Origin: Burkholderiales bacterium
GTDB taxonomy: Bacteria; Pseudomonadota; Gammaproteobacteria; Burkholderiales; Burkholderiaceae_C
Direction of reading: 5' to 3'
Length of the DNA: 64,000 nt
Assembly: GCA_017307855.1 (NCBI GenBank)
Contig: JAFKGD010000007.1
Location: 434,001 to 498,000 of the forward strand
Both the position numbers and the translations under genes were made by a program. Each line of letters opens with the position of its first letter. Positions within the stretch are counted from its first letter, which is position 1. Under the pieces are notes generated by a model that was not told the DNA's origin, ran no database searches, and was given only the letters and a program-made list of their open reading frames with translations. Positions 24,690 to 32,253 of this stretch are shown one piece after another.

Positions 24690-25733
24690 GTGGACATCAC
24701 CCAGCTGCTGGCTTTCAGCGTCAAGAACAAGGCTTCCGACCTTCACCTGTCCGCCGGCCTGCCGCCAATGATCCGCGTGCACGGCGACGTGCGGCGCATC
24801 AACGTGGATGCGCTCGACCACAAGCAGGTGCACGGCATGGTGTATGACATCATGAACGACACCCAGCGCAAGCAGTACGAAGAGTTCCTGGAAGTCGACT
24901 TCTCGTTCGAGATCGAAGGCCTGGCGCGTTTCCGCGTCAATGCCTTCAACCAGAACCGCGGCGCCGGCGCCGTGTTCCGGACGATTCCCTCCAAGATCCT
25001 CACGCTCGAGCAACTCAACGCGCCCAAGATTTTCGGCGACCTGGCCCTCAAGCCGCGCGGCCTGGTGCTGGTGACCGGCCCCACGGGCTCGGGCAAATCC
25101 ACCACGCTGGCCGCCATGGTCAACTTCCTCAACGAAACCGAGTACGGCCACATCCTCACAGTGGAAGACCCGATCGAGTTCGTGCACGAATCCAAGAAGT
25201 GCCTGGTCAACCAGCGCGAAGTCGGCCCGATGACGCTGTCGTTCGCGGCCGCGCTGAAGTCGGCGCTGCGCGAAGACCCGGACGCGATCCTGGTGGGCGA
25301 AATGCGCGACCTCGAAACCATCCGCCTGGCCATGACGGCCGCCGAAACGGGCCACCTGGTTTTCGGCACGCTGCACACCTCGTCGGCCGCCAAGACCATC
25401 GACCGGATCATCGACGTGTTTCCGGCCGAGGAAAAGGAAATGGTGCGCGCGATGCTGTCCGAATCGCTTCAGGCCGTGATCTCGCAGACGCTGTGCAAGA
25501 CCAAGGACGGCCAGGGCCGCGTCGCGGCGCACGAGATCATGATTGGCACCCCCGCCATCCGCAACCTGATCCGCGAAGCCAAGGTGGCCCAGATGTATTC
25601 GGCCATCCAGACCGGCAGCAGCCAGGGCATGCAGACGCTGGACCAGAACCTCACCGATCTGGTCCGCCGCAACCTCATCAGCAGTGCCGAGGCCCGCGGC
25701 AAGGCCAAGATTCCCGAGAACTTCCCGGGCTGA
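24690..25733 (+). CDS. pilT: Type IV pilus retraction ATPase PilT
   Basis: The 347-residue ATPase powers pilus retraction at the inner membrane base. The Walker A motif is GPTGSGKST (130-138). The Asp box, Walker B region (ILVGEMRDLET) and His box (GHLVFGTLHTSSA) are all present, as is the C-terminal AIRNLIRE motif that is required for retraction in PilT. The start is the GTG at 24690, which gives the family N-terminus MDITQLLAFSVKNKASDLHL and has a GAGGG Shine-Dalgarno sequence four bases upstream. It is followed after 32 bases by a cyclic-nucleotide-binding protein and then pilU. Confidence 0.95.
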   Translation: MDITQLLAFSVKNKASDLHLSAGLPPMIRVHGDVRRINVDALDHKQVHGMVYDIMNDTQRKQYEEFLEVDFSFEIEGLARFRVNAFNQNRGAGAVFRTIPSKILTLEQLNAPKIFGDLALKPRGLVLVTGPTGSGKSTTLAAMVNFLNETEYGHILTVEDPIEFVHESKKCLVNQREVGPMTLSFAAALKSALREDPDAILVGEMRDLETIRLAMTAAETGHLVFGTLHTSSAAKTIDRIIDVFPAEEKEMVRAMLSESLQAVISQTLCKTKDGQGRVAAHEIMIGTPAIRNLIREAKVAQMYSAIQTGSSQGMQTLDQNLTDLVRRNLISSAEARGKAKIPENFPG

Positions 25734-25765
25734 CGCCAACCGGCCGCACCCTACGGAGCACACAC

Positions 25766-26410
25766 ATGAAAAGCGTCTTCGGACTCCTCAAGCGCGGATC
25801 GTCCTCGTCCCCCAAGCCCTATGGCGCCGAGGACGCGCAGGACTCCCAACTGTTCACCTCGGCCTTCGCCGAACTCGGCGTGGCCGGCTCCATCCTGATC
25901 CCCTGGGAGCTGCGCGCTGGCGAGATCGACGCCAAGCGCATCAATGCCGGGCGCGGGACCAAGTTGCTTCAGCAGCTCTGGAGCAAAGACCGCTACATGG
26001 GCGCACTGGACGAGAAGTCCGTCATGCGCCTGGAGAAGTTCTTCGATTTCGCCATCGTGCCGCCCAGCCGCGACATCATCGTGCAGGACGAATACGGCAA
26101 CTTCATGGTGGTGCTGCTGACCGGCTCCATCGCGGTGGACCGCCTGCAGCCCTGGGGCGAGCAACTGCGCCTGACCGAAGCCAAGCCCGGCGACATCCTG
26201 GGCGAGATGTCCCTGCTCGACAGCGGCCTGCGCTTCTCGGCCTGCACCACATTGACCGAGTGCGAGATCGCCGTGCTGTCGGCCGAAGGAATGGACGCGA
26301 TGATGACCGAGGAGCCCCAGCTGGCCGCCAGCCTGGTGGCCCTGCTGGGCCGCAAGCTGTCGCTGCGGCTGCGCGTCGTGAGCGCACGCCTCTCCGATCG
26401 CCAGAGCTGA
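25766..26410 (+). CDS. Cyclic-nucleotide-binding protein between pilT and pilU
   Basis: The 214-residue protein has one CNBD (about 95-205). Its phosphate-binding cassette reads GDILGEMSLLDSGLRFSA, with the expected Glu and Arg, so nucleotide binding is plausible. The N-terminal 95 residues (GLLKRGSSSSPKPYG and a helical KRINAGRGTKLLQQLWSKDRY) have no domain I recognise. There is no DNA-binding domain, kinase or channel. Its place between pilT and pilU, 32 and 19 bases away, points to a role in controlling pilus retraction in response to cAMP or a related nucleotide. That role is inference. Confidence 0.85.
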   Translation: MKSVFGLLKRGSSSSPKPYGAEDAQDSQLFTSAFAELGVAGSILIPWELRAGEIDAKRINAGRGTKLLQQLWSKDRYMGALDEKSVMRLEKFFDFAIVPPSRDIIVQDEYGNFMVVLLTGSIAVDRLQPWGEQLRLTEAKPGDILGEMSLLDSGLRFSACTTLTECEIAVLSAEGMDAMMTEEPQLAASLVALLGRKLSLRLRVVSARLSDRQS

Positions 26411-26429
26411 CACGGACTGGAGCAGTTGA

Positions 26430-27566
26430 ATGGAACGTGATCAGGCCAGCAAGTTCATCAACGACCTCCTGCGGCTGATGATCAGCCGCAACGGCAGCGA
26501 CTTGTTCATCACCAGCGATTTCCCGCCCGCCATGAAGGTGGACGGCAAGATCACCAAGGTGTCGGCGCAGCCGCTTTCGGGCGCCCACACGCTGGCGCTC
26601 ACGCGCTCCATCATGAACGACCGCCAGGTGGCGGAATTCGAGCGCACCAAGGAATGCAATTTCGCCATCTCGCCCACGGGCGTGGGGCGGTTTCGCGTCA
26701 ACGCCTTCGTGCAGCAGGGCAAGGTCGGCATGGTGCTGCGCGTGATCCCGCAGACGCTGCCCACCATCGACGGGCTGGGCGTGCCGCAGGTGCTCAAGGA
26801 CGTGACCATGTCCAAGCGCGGCCTGTGCATCCTGGTGGGCGCCACGGGCTCGGGCAAATCGACCACGCTGGCCGCCATGATCGACTGGCGCAACGAGAAC
26901 TCGCACGGCCACATCATCACCATCGAGGACCCGGTGGAGTTTGTTCACCCGCACAAGAACTGCGTGGTGACGCAGCGCGAGGTGGGCCTCGATACCGACA
27001 GCTGGGAAGCGGCGCTCAAGAACACGCTGCGCCAGGCGCCCGACGTGATCCTGATGGGGGAGATCCGCGACCGCGAGACCATGGAGCATGCGATTGCCTT
27101 CGCGGAGACCGGCCACCTGTGCATGTGCACGCTGCACGCCAACAGTGCCAACCAGGCGCTCGACCGCGTGATCAACTTCTTCCCGGAAGAGCGCCGGCAG
27201 CAGCTGCTGATGGATTTGTCGCTCAACCTCAAGGCCATGGTGTCGCAGCGCCTGATCCCCAAGCAGGACGGCAAGGGCCGCCAGGCCGCAGTCGAGATCA
27301 TGCTCAACACGCCGCTGATTTCCGACCTGATCTTCAAGGGCGAAGTCTCCGAGATCAAGGAGATCATGAAGAAAAGCCGCAATCTGGGCATGCAGACGTT
27401 CGACCAGGCCCTGTTCGACGCCTACGAGAACAACCTCATCACCTACGAGGACGCGCTGCGCAATGCCGACTCGGTGAACGACCTGCGCCTGCAGATCAAG
27501 CTCAACAGCCAGCGCGCGAAGACGCAGGATCTCTCCGCCGGCACCGAACACCTCGCGATCGTTTGA
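26430..27566 (+). CDS. pilU: PilT-like ATPase PilU
   Basis: The 378-residue ATPase is the accessory retraction motor that works with PilT. It begins RDQASKFINDLLRLMISRNGSDLFI and has a Walker A motif GATGSGKST (about 137-145), a Walker B region ILMGEIRDRET and a His box GHLCMCTLHANSA. The C-terminal tail (KLNSQRAKTQDLSAGTEHL) is longer than that of PilT, as usual for PilU. It lacks the exact AIRNLIRE motif (here PLISDLIFKGEV). It is the last gene of the pilT-CNBD-pilU operon, and a large GC-rich hairpin follows 20 bases after its stop. Confidence 0.95.
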   Translation: MERDQASKFINDLLRLMISRNGSDLFITSDFPPAMKVDGKITKVSAQPLSGAHTLALTRSIMNDRQVAEFERTKECNFAISPTGVGRFRVNAFVQQGKVGMVLRVIPQTLPTIDGLGVPQVLKDVTMSKRGLCILVGATGSGKSTTLAAMIDWRNENSHGHIITIEDPVEFVHPHKNCVVTQREVGLDTDSWEAALKNTLRQAPDVILMGEIRDRETMEHAIAFAETGHLCMCTLHANSANQALDRVINFFPEERRQQLLMDLSLNLKAMVSQRLIPKQDGKGRQAAVEIMLNTPLISDLIFKGEVSEIKEIMKKSRNLGMQTFDQALFDAYENNLITYEDALRNADSVNDLRLQIKLNSQRAKTQDLSAGTEHLAIV

Positions 27567-27586
27567 TCGCCCCCGGGGCAAGGGGC

Positions 27587-27623
27587 AACACCTGCGGCCC
27601 GGCGAAGCCGGTTCCGCGGTGTT
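27587..27623. terminator. Long GC-rich hairpin after pilU
   Basis: Outer arms AACACC and GGTGTT, then GCGG and CCGC, then CCGGC and GCCGG around a GAA loop, make a nearly continuous stem with one bulge. It is followed by TTTCT, so it may terminate the pilT-CNBD-pilU transcript. The right half shares AGCCGGTTCyGCG with the repeat element after purU. Confidence 0.55.
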
Positions 27624-27664
27624 TCTGGCCTCGACTCCCGTCGCGCAGCGGCACGGCGGCCATC

Positions 27665-27670
27665 TATATA
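27665..27670 (+). promoter_or_regulatory. Possible -10 box TATATA
   Basis: TATATA lies 30 bases before the start of the dehydrogenase gene in an otherwise GC-rich gap. No convincing -35 hexamer is visible at the usual distance, so this is a weak promoter call. Confidence 0.3.
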
Positions 27671-27700
27671 GTTGCCCTTCCCTTTCCTGAGAGCCCTGCC

Positions 27701-28603
27701 ATGCCCACCCTCAACACCCGCTCCTACGAATCCACCCCTGCACGCCGCGTGGCCTTCCTCGGCTTGGGCGTGATGGGCCTGCCGATGGCTGGCCACCTCG
27801 CACGTGCCGGCCACGCCGTCACGGTCTACAACCGCACGTCGGCCAAGGCCCAGGCCTGGCAAGCCGAGTTCGGTGGCCGCAGCGCGCCCACCCCGCGCGA
27901 AGCCGCGGCCGACGCCGACCTCGTCTTCTGCTGCGTGGGCAACGACGACGACCTGCGCGGCGTGGTGCTCGGCGGGGATGGCGCCTTCGCCGGGATGAAG
28001 CCCGGCGCCGTGTTCGTCGACCACACCACCGCCTCGGCCGACGTGGCGCGCGAACTGTACGCTGCCGCGCGCGACAAGGGCCTGCAGTTCGTCGACGCGC
28101 CCGTCTCGGGCGGACAGGCCGGCGCGCAGAACGGTGCGCTCACCGTCATGTGCGGCGGCGATGTCGAAGCATTCGATGCGGCGCGTCCGGTCGCGATGGC
28201 GTTCTCGCGCGCCTTCACGCGCATGGGCGAGAGCGGCGCGGGCCAGCTCACCAAGATGGTCAACCAGATCTGCATCGCCGGCCTGGTGCAGGGCCTGTCG
28301 GAGGCCATTGCCTTCGGCCAGCGCGCGGGCCTGGACATCCCGGCGGTGCTCGACGTCATCGGCAAGGGCGCGGCCCAGAGCTGGCAGATGGACAACCGCG
28401 GCAAGACCATGGCCGAGGGCAAGTTCGATTTCGGATTCGCCGTCGACTGGATGCGCAAGGATCTGGGCCTGGTACTCGACGAGGCCAAGCGCAACGGCGC
28501 ACGCCTGCCGGTGACGGCACTGGTGGACCAGTTCTACGCCGACGTGCAGCAGGCTGGCGGCAACCGCTTCGACACCTCCAGCCTGATCACCCGGCTGAAG
28601 TGA
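27701..28603 (+). CDS. NAD(P)-dependent 3-hydroxyisobutyrate-dehydrogenase-like enzyme
   Basis: The 300-residue enzyme belongs to the beta-hydroxyacid dehydrogenase family. The Rossmann motif GLGVMG (21-26) opens the N-terminal domain. The family signature FVDAPVSGGQAGAQNGALTVMCGG follows, and the catalytic lysine is in GQLTKMVNQ (about residue 185), with the helical dimerisation domain after it. Substrates in this family include 3-hydroxyisobutyrate, tartronate semialdehyde and D-glycerate, and the choice cannot be made here. The length is normal. It is followed by a strong bidirectional terminator. Confidence 0.9.
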   Translation: MPTLNTRSYESTPARRVAFLGLGVMGLPMAGHLARAGHAVTVYNRTSAKAQAWQAEFGGRSAPTPREAAADADLVFCCVGNDDDLRGVVLGGDGAFAGMKPGAVFVDHTTASADVARELYAAARDKGLQFVDAPVSGGQAGAQNGALTVMCGGDVEAFDAARPVAMAFSRAFTRMGESGAGQLTKMVNQICIAGLVQGLSEAIAFGQRAGLDIPAVLDVIGKGAAQSWQMDNRGKTMAEGKFDFGFAVDWMRKDLGLVLDEAKRNGARLPVTALVDQFYADVQQAGGNRFDTSSLITRLK

Positions 28604-28621
28604 ACGGCGTCCGCCGCCAAC

Positions 28622-28655
28622 AAGCAAAAGGCCCGCAATCGCGGGCCTTTTGCTT
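28622..28655. terminator. Bidirectional intrinsic terminator
   Basis: A perfect 15-bp stem (AAGCAAAAGGCCCGC and its complement) with an AATC loop lies between the convergent dehydrogenase and dolP genes. The T-rich arms on both strands make it a good terminator for both transcripts. Confidence 0.85.
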
Positions 28656-28678
28656 GGGCGAGGCGGCGATGCGCAGCG

Positions 28679-29332
28679 TCAGTTGCGCGGCGACGGGTTC
28701 GCGTTGTTGCTGGCAGCAGGTGCCTGCATCTGGCGCAGCTCGTCCTCGCTGATGATTTCCAGCACGCGCACCACGCGCTGCACGCCCGAGATGCCACGCA
28801 CGATCTCGGTGGCGCGGTTGGCCTCGCGCTGCGTGACGCGGCCCATCAGGTACGTGACACCACGCGCGGTGGTGACGTTGAACGAGTTGGCGAAGATGTC
28901 CTTGGAATCCACCAGCGACGCCTTGACGCGGCCAGTAACCAGCGCGTCGTTGGAGCGCTGGCTCAGCGACGAAGGGGCCATCACGCCAAGTTCGTTGACC
29001 ACGGAGCGCACGTTCTGCACCCGCGAGACCAGCTGCTCGACCTGGCGCTTGACCTCTTCCGAAGGCACTTCGCCGGTCAGCAGGACCTGGCGGTTGAAGC
29101 TGGTCGGATTGACGTTGACCTGGCTGCCGAAGTTCTCGCGCATGGCGGCATTGGCGCGCAGCTCGATGCCCTGGTCTTCCAGCTGGGTTCCCGAAGTGCG
29201 CCGATCGGTGGCCACCATGCCGGTCATCACCGCGCCGCCCACCACCAGGGGGGCGCAGGCGCTGAGCGCCGCGGCAAGGGTGCCGGCCGCCAGGGCGACG
29301 GCGGTGAAGCGGGCGAAAGGTCGAATGGTCAT
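28679..29332 (-). CDS. dolP: Outer-membrane BON-domain lipoprotein DolP
   Basis: The 217-residue lipoprotein has a lipobox LSAC with the lipidated cysteine at C26, then two BON domains (about 50-120 and 125-195), as in DolP (YraP). DolP binds acidic phospholipids at the outer membrane and division site and helps envelope integrity. The motifs FNRQVLLTGEVPSEEVKRQV and ARGVTYLMGRVTQREANRA are typical of BON pairs. The short Asn/Pro-rich tail ends the protein. Its ATG overlaps the diaA stop (ATGA), and the conserved order yraN-diaA-dolP supports the assignment. Confidence 0.92.
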   Translation of the reverse strand: MTIRPFARFTAVALAAGTLAAALSACAPLVVGGAVMTGMVATDRRTSGTQLEDQGIELRANAAMRENFGSQVNVNPTSFNRQVLLTGEVPSEEVKRQVEQLVSRVQNVRSVVNELGVMAPSSLSQRSNDALVTGRVKASLVDSKDIFANSFNVTTARGVTYLMGRVTQREANRATEIVRGISGVQRVVRVLEIISEDELRQMQAPAASNNANPSPRN

Positions 29333-29928
29333 GTGGAAGCTTCCTGTTCTCCGAGTAACTGGTTGTCGACACCCTCCACCATGCAGTGCAGCGCGAGCTG
29401 GTGCACCTCGAGGATGCGCGAGGAGCGCTCGTGCGGCACGCTGATATGGATGTCGGTCTCGCGCAGCAGGCGGCCCGCCTGGCCGCCGCCGCGTCCCGTG
29501 AGCGCGAGCACAGTCATGTCCCGCTCGTGCGCCGCTTCGATGGCCGCGACCACGTTGGGCGAATTGCCCCCGGTGCTCACGGCCAGCAGCACGTCGCCGG
29601 CCTGCCCGAGTGCGCTCACCTGCCGTGCGAATCCGGCACTGAAGTCATAGTTCCCCGAGATGGCGGTCAGCAGCGTGCTGTCGGCAGACAGCGCCAGCGC
29701 GCCCAGGCCCGGCCGCTCGCGCTCGAACCGGCCGACGAAGGCCGCGACGAACGCCTGCGCGACCGCACCGGCCGGCCCATTGCCGCACGCCAGCACCTTG
29801 CCGCCGCTGGTCACGCAGCTCAGCAAGGCCTGCACGGCGGCGGCGATGGGTTTGCTCAGGAGGGGGCCAACCTGGTATTTGAGGTCGGCACTGTCGATGA
29901 ATTGCTGCTCGATGCTTTGCTCTAGCAT
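29329..29928 (-). CDS. diaA: SIS-domain DnaA-associating protein DiaA
   Basis: The 199-residue protein has a single SIS domain resembling sedoheptulose-7-phosphate isomerase GmhA. Motifs include VLACGNGPAGAVAQAFVAAF, DVLLAVSTGGNSPNVVAAI and ALTGRGGGQAGRLL, ending IHISVPHERSSRILEVHQLALH. In E. coli DiaA binds DnaA at the origin and times replication. The start at 29928 removes a 23-residue upstream extension that overlaps the neighbouring intergenic region. Gene order with yraN and dolP supports DiaA over GmhA. Confidence 0.88.
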   Translation of the reverse strand: MLEQSIEQQFIDSADLKYQVGPLLSKPIAAAVQALLSCVTSGGKVLACGNGPAGAVAQAFVAAFVGRFERERPGLGALALSADSTLLTAISGNYDFSAGFARQVSALGQAGDVLLAVSTGGNSPNVVAAIEAAHERDMTVLALTGRGGGQAGRLLRETDIHISVPHERSSRILEVHQLALHCMVEGVDNQLLGEQEAST

Positions 29929-30003
29929 GGCCGGCGATGATACCGTGGGCCCACGGCAACCGGATGCTGCAGACGTCACAAGCTGCAGCGGCGGCACCGG
30001 CCG

Positions 30004-30390
30004 TCAGCCGGCATCGAACGCGGCGCGCAGCCAGGTCACGCGTTGTTCGCCCGCTGGCTCCACCAGCACGACATCGAAGCGGCACGGCGGCTCGTGCCCC
30101 AGCCGCAGGAGGAAATGGCGCGCGGCGAGCACGACGCGCCGCTGCTTGCCGCCATGGATGCTCGCTGCGGCCCCGCCATGCGAGGCCGAGGCGCGGCGGC
30201 GCACTTCGACGAAAACCAGCGTGCCGTCGGGCTCGCGCATCACGAGATCGATCTCGCCGCCGCCACGGCCGGGCGTCCGATAATTGCGGGCAACCAGACG
30301 CAGGCCGGCCCGCTGCAAATGGTCCAGCGCCTCGGCTTCGGCGGCATCGCCGGCCGCCTTCGTGTTTTTCAGTCCCTGCGGGAGCTTCAT
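30004..30390 (-). CDS. yraN: YraN/UPF0102 nuclease-fold protein
   Basis: The 128-residue protein begins [24 protein letters not shown] and has the Holliday-junction-resolvase-like core [24 protein letters not shown] with the conserved acidic residues and the central lysine replaced by Arg (EVRRR instead of EVK). It may bind or cut nucleic acid, but no activity is established for the family. The ATG at 30390 shares its first base pair with the rsmI start on the other strand. No lpoA gene lies between rsmI and yraN, unlike in E. coli. Confidence 0.9.
   Translation of the reverse strand: MKLPQGLKNTKAAGDAAEAEALDHLQRAGLRLVARNYRTPGRGGGEIDLVMREPDGTLVFVEVRRRASASHGGAAASIHGGKQRRVVLAARHFLLRLGHEPPCRFDVVLVEPAGEQRVTWLRAAFDAG
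30380..30384 (+). promoter_or_regulatory. Shine-Dalgarno site fixing the rsmI TTG start
   Basis: GGGAG lies five bases before a TTG at 30390. No ATG or GTG is better placed before the conserved [13 protein letters not shown] strand, so TTG is the most likely start. Confidence 0.7.
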
Positions 30391-31328
30391 TGACCACCAC
30401 CCTGAACGCCTCTTTTGCCGCTGCGCTGGATGCTTCGCGCCAGGCGGCCGGGCCGCAGCATTATCCGCAGGGCACGCTCTACGTGGTGGCCACACCCATC
30501 GGCAACCTGGCCGACATCACGCTGCGCGCGCTGCACGTGCTGTCCCTGGTGGATTGCATTGCGTGCGAAGACACGCGCCACACGCAATCCCTGCTGCGCG
30601 CCTACGGCATCGAGCGCGCGCCAGGCTCTCTGCTCGCGGTGCACCAGCACAACGAGCAGGAGGGGGCTGCGCGCGTGCTGGAGCGCTTGGCTGCCGGCGA
30701 ACGCGTGGCGTTCGTCAGCGATGCGGGCACACCCGCCATCAGCGACCCTGGCGCGCGTCTGGTGCAGGCGGCCCAGGCGGCGGCGCATCGCGTCATGCCA
30801 CTGCCGGGCGCCAGCAGTGTGACGGCGGCGCTCAGCGCCGCAGGGCTGACGGAGGACGGCCGTTTCGAATTCGCGGGCTTTCTCGACACCCGGGCTGCGG
30901 CGCGCGATAGCGCGATCGCGCGCATCGCAGCCCAGCCGCTGGCCGTCGTGCTGCTGGAAGCGCCGCACCGCATCGCCGCGCTGGCACGTGCCCTGGCTGT
31001 GCTCGGCGAGCGCCCCGTCACCGTGGCGCGCGAGTTGACCAAGCAGTTCGAGGAGATTGCCACTTTGCCTGCGCATGCGCTGTCCGGCTGGCTGGCCGGC
31101 CCTCCGTCACGCGAGCGCGGCGAATTCGCGCTGGTTGTCCATCCGCGCCCCGCGCCTGCGGCAGGCGATACCGACGGCCCGGGCGACGAGGCATTGCGCG
31201 TGCTCAGGCTGTTGCTGGCCGAGCTGCCGGTGAAGAGTGCCGTCAAGCTGGCCGCCGAGATCACGCGTGAACCGCGCAATGCGCTCTACGACGCCGCGCT
31301 GGCCATGAAGGGACAGGCCGGCGACTGA
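30390..31328 (+). CDS. rsmI: 16S rRNA (cytidine1402-2'-O)-methyltransferase RsmI
   Basis: The 312-residue SAM-dependent enzyme methylates the 2'-O of C1402 in 16S rRNA. Family motifs are [53 protein letters not shown] and [16 protein letters not shown]-terminal region ([30 protein letters not shown]) is the usual RsmI tail. The TTG start at 30390 is chosen because of a GGGAG site five bases upstream. Its first base is shared with the yraN start codon on the other strand. Confidence 0.93.
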   Translation: MTTTLNASFAAALDASRQAAGPQHYPQGTLYVVATPIGNLADITLRALHVLSLVDCIACEDTRHTQSLLRAYGIERAPGSLLAVHQHNEQEGAARVLERLAAGERVAFVSDAGTPAISDPGARLVQAAQAAAHRVMPLPGASSVTAALSAAGLTEDGRFEFAGFLDTRAAARDSAIARIAAQPLAVVLLEAPHRIAALARALAVLGERPVTVARELTKQFEEIATLPAHALSGWLAGPPSRERGEFALVVHPRPAPAAGDTDGPGDEALRVLRLLLAELPVKSAVKLAAEITREPRNALYDAALAMKGQAGD

Positions 31329-31341
31329 GCCCGCCACCGGT

Positions 31342-32253
31342 TCAAGCCGATGGCTTGCGCGTGCGCATCACGAAGTTCTTCAGGTCCGTCACCATCCGCC
31401 GGGCCACCATGGCGCGTCGGCGGCGCTCGGCACGTTTGCGCTGGGCGCGCGGCGTTTCTGCAACGTCTGCGCCCTTCTGCTGGGCCTTGCGGCGCGCCGC
31501 CTCGGCCGCCTGCGCGTCGTTGCGCGCGCCGGTGACCATCTCGCCGACCCAGCCGACCAGGATCGCGCCGTAGGCATTGCGGAATTCCGGCGTGGAAAGA
31601 CTGTGATCGGCCCCCGAGATGACGCGATACGTCATCGAGCGCGCGCGTTCGAACGCCGCCTTGTAGTTCTCGATGACCGGGTGAGGCACGGTGGTGTCGA
31701 GTTCGGATTCGACGATCAGCACGTCGCCCTTGAACTGCGCACAGGCACCGAGTGCGCGGTTCTCCGATGGCTTGACCGGGGTCATCCGGTAGGCCGCCAC
31801 TTCTTCCTTGTTGAGCGAGCGCTTGGGCACCAGCCAATCTTCGTCCTTGTAGAGCGCGGGCACGCGCAAGGCCAGCCAGCGCACACGGCGCAGCGTGGTC
31901 AGCACGGCGGCCAGGTAGCCGCCGTAGCTGCTGCCGATGACGGCCACGTTGGACGAGTCGACTGCCGGATGGCTGACCAGCAGGTCGTAGGCGGCTAGGA
32001 TGTCCGTCAGATTGTCCTCGCGCGTCACCATCTCGCGCTGCGCCTTGTCTTCGGCGTGACCCCGTAGATCGAAGGTCAGGCAGATGCAGCCCAGCGCCGC
32101 GATCTCGTGCGCGCGCTCGATGTAGTTCTGCTGGCTGCCATCCCAGCCGTGGATCAGCAGCACGCCCGGCACCAGAGTGTCGGGCGCAACCAGCGTGCCG
32201 GCAATGCGCCGGTCGCCGACAGGGATGTGGACAGTGCTATGACGCGTGGGCAT
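31342..32253 (-). CDS. Alpha/beta hydrolase of the S9/dienelactone-hydrolase type
   Basis: The 303-residue protein has the alpha/beta hydrolase fold with the nucleophile elbow GSSYGG (about 108-113), the acid in VESELDTTVPHP and the histidine in SGADHSLSTPEF. LLIHGWDGSQQNYIERA is the oxyanion-hole strand. The final 60 residues are very basic (RRKAQQKGADVAETPRAQRKRAERRRRAM) and lie outside the fold; they may bind nucleic acid or membrane. The substrate is unknown. It overlaps the DUF3182 gene by 17 bases, so the two are co-translated. Confidence 0.85.
   Translation of the reverse strand: MPTRHSTVHIPVGDRRIAGTLVAPDTLVPGVLLIHGWDGSQQNYIERAHEIAALGCICLTFDLRGHAEDKAQREMVTREDNLTDILAAYDLLVSHPAVDSSNVAVIGSSYGGYLAAVLTTLRRVRWLALRVPALYKDEDWLVPKRSLNKEEVAAYRMTPVKPSENRALGACAQFKGDVLIVESELDTTVPHPVIENYKAAFERARSMTYRVISGADHSLSTPEFRNAYGAILVGWVGEMVTGARNDAQAAEAARRKAQQKGADVAETPRAQRKRAERRRRAMVARRMVTDLKNFVMRTRKPSA

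Noticed and set aside
29329-29928. GmhA sedoheptulose-7-phosphate isomerase
   Set aside because: The SIS fold fits both, but the conserved order yraN-diaA-dolP favours DiaA.
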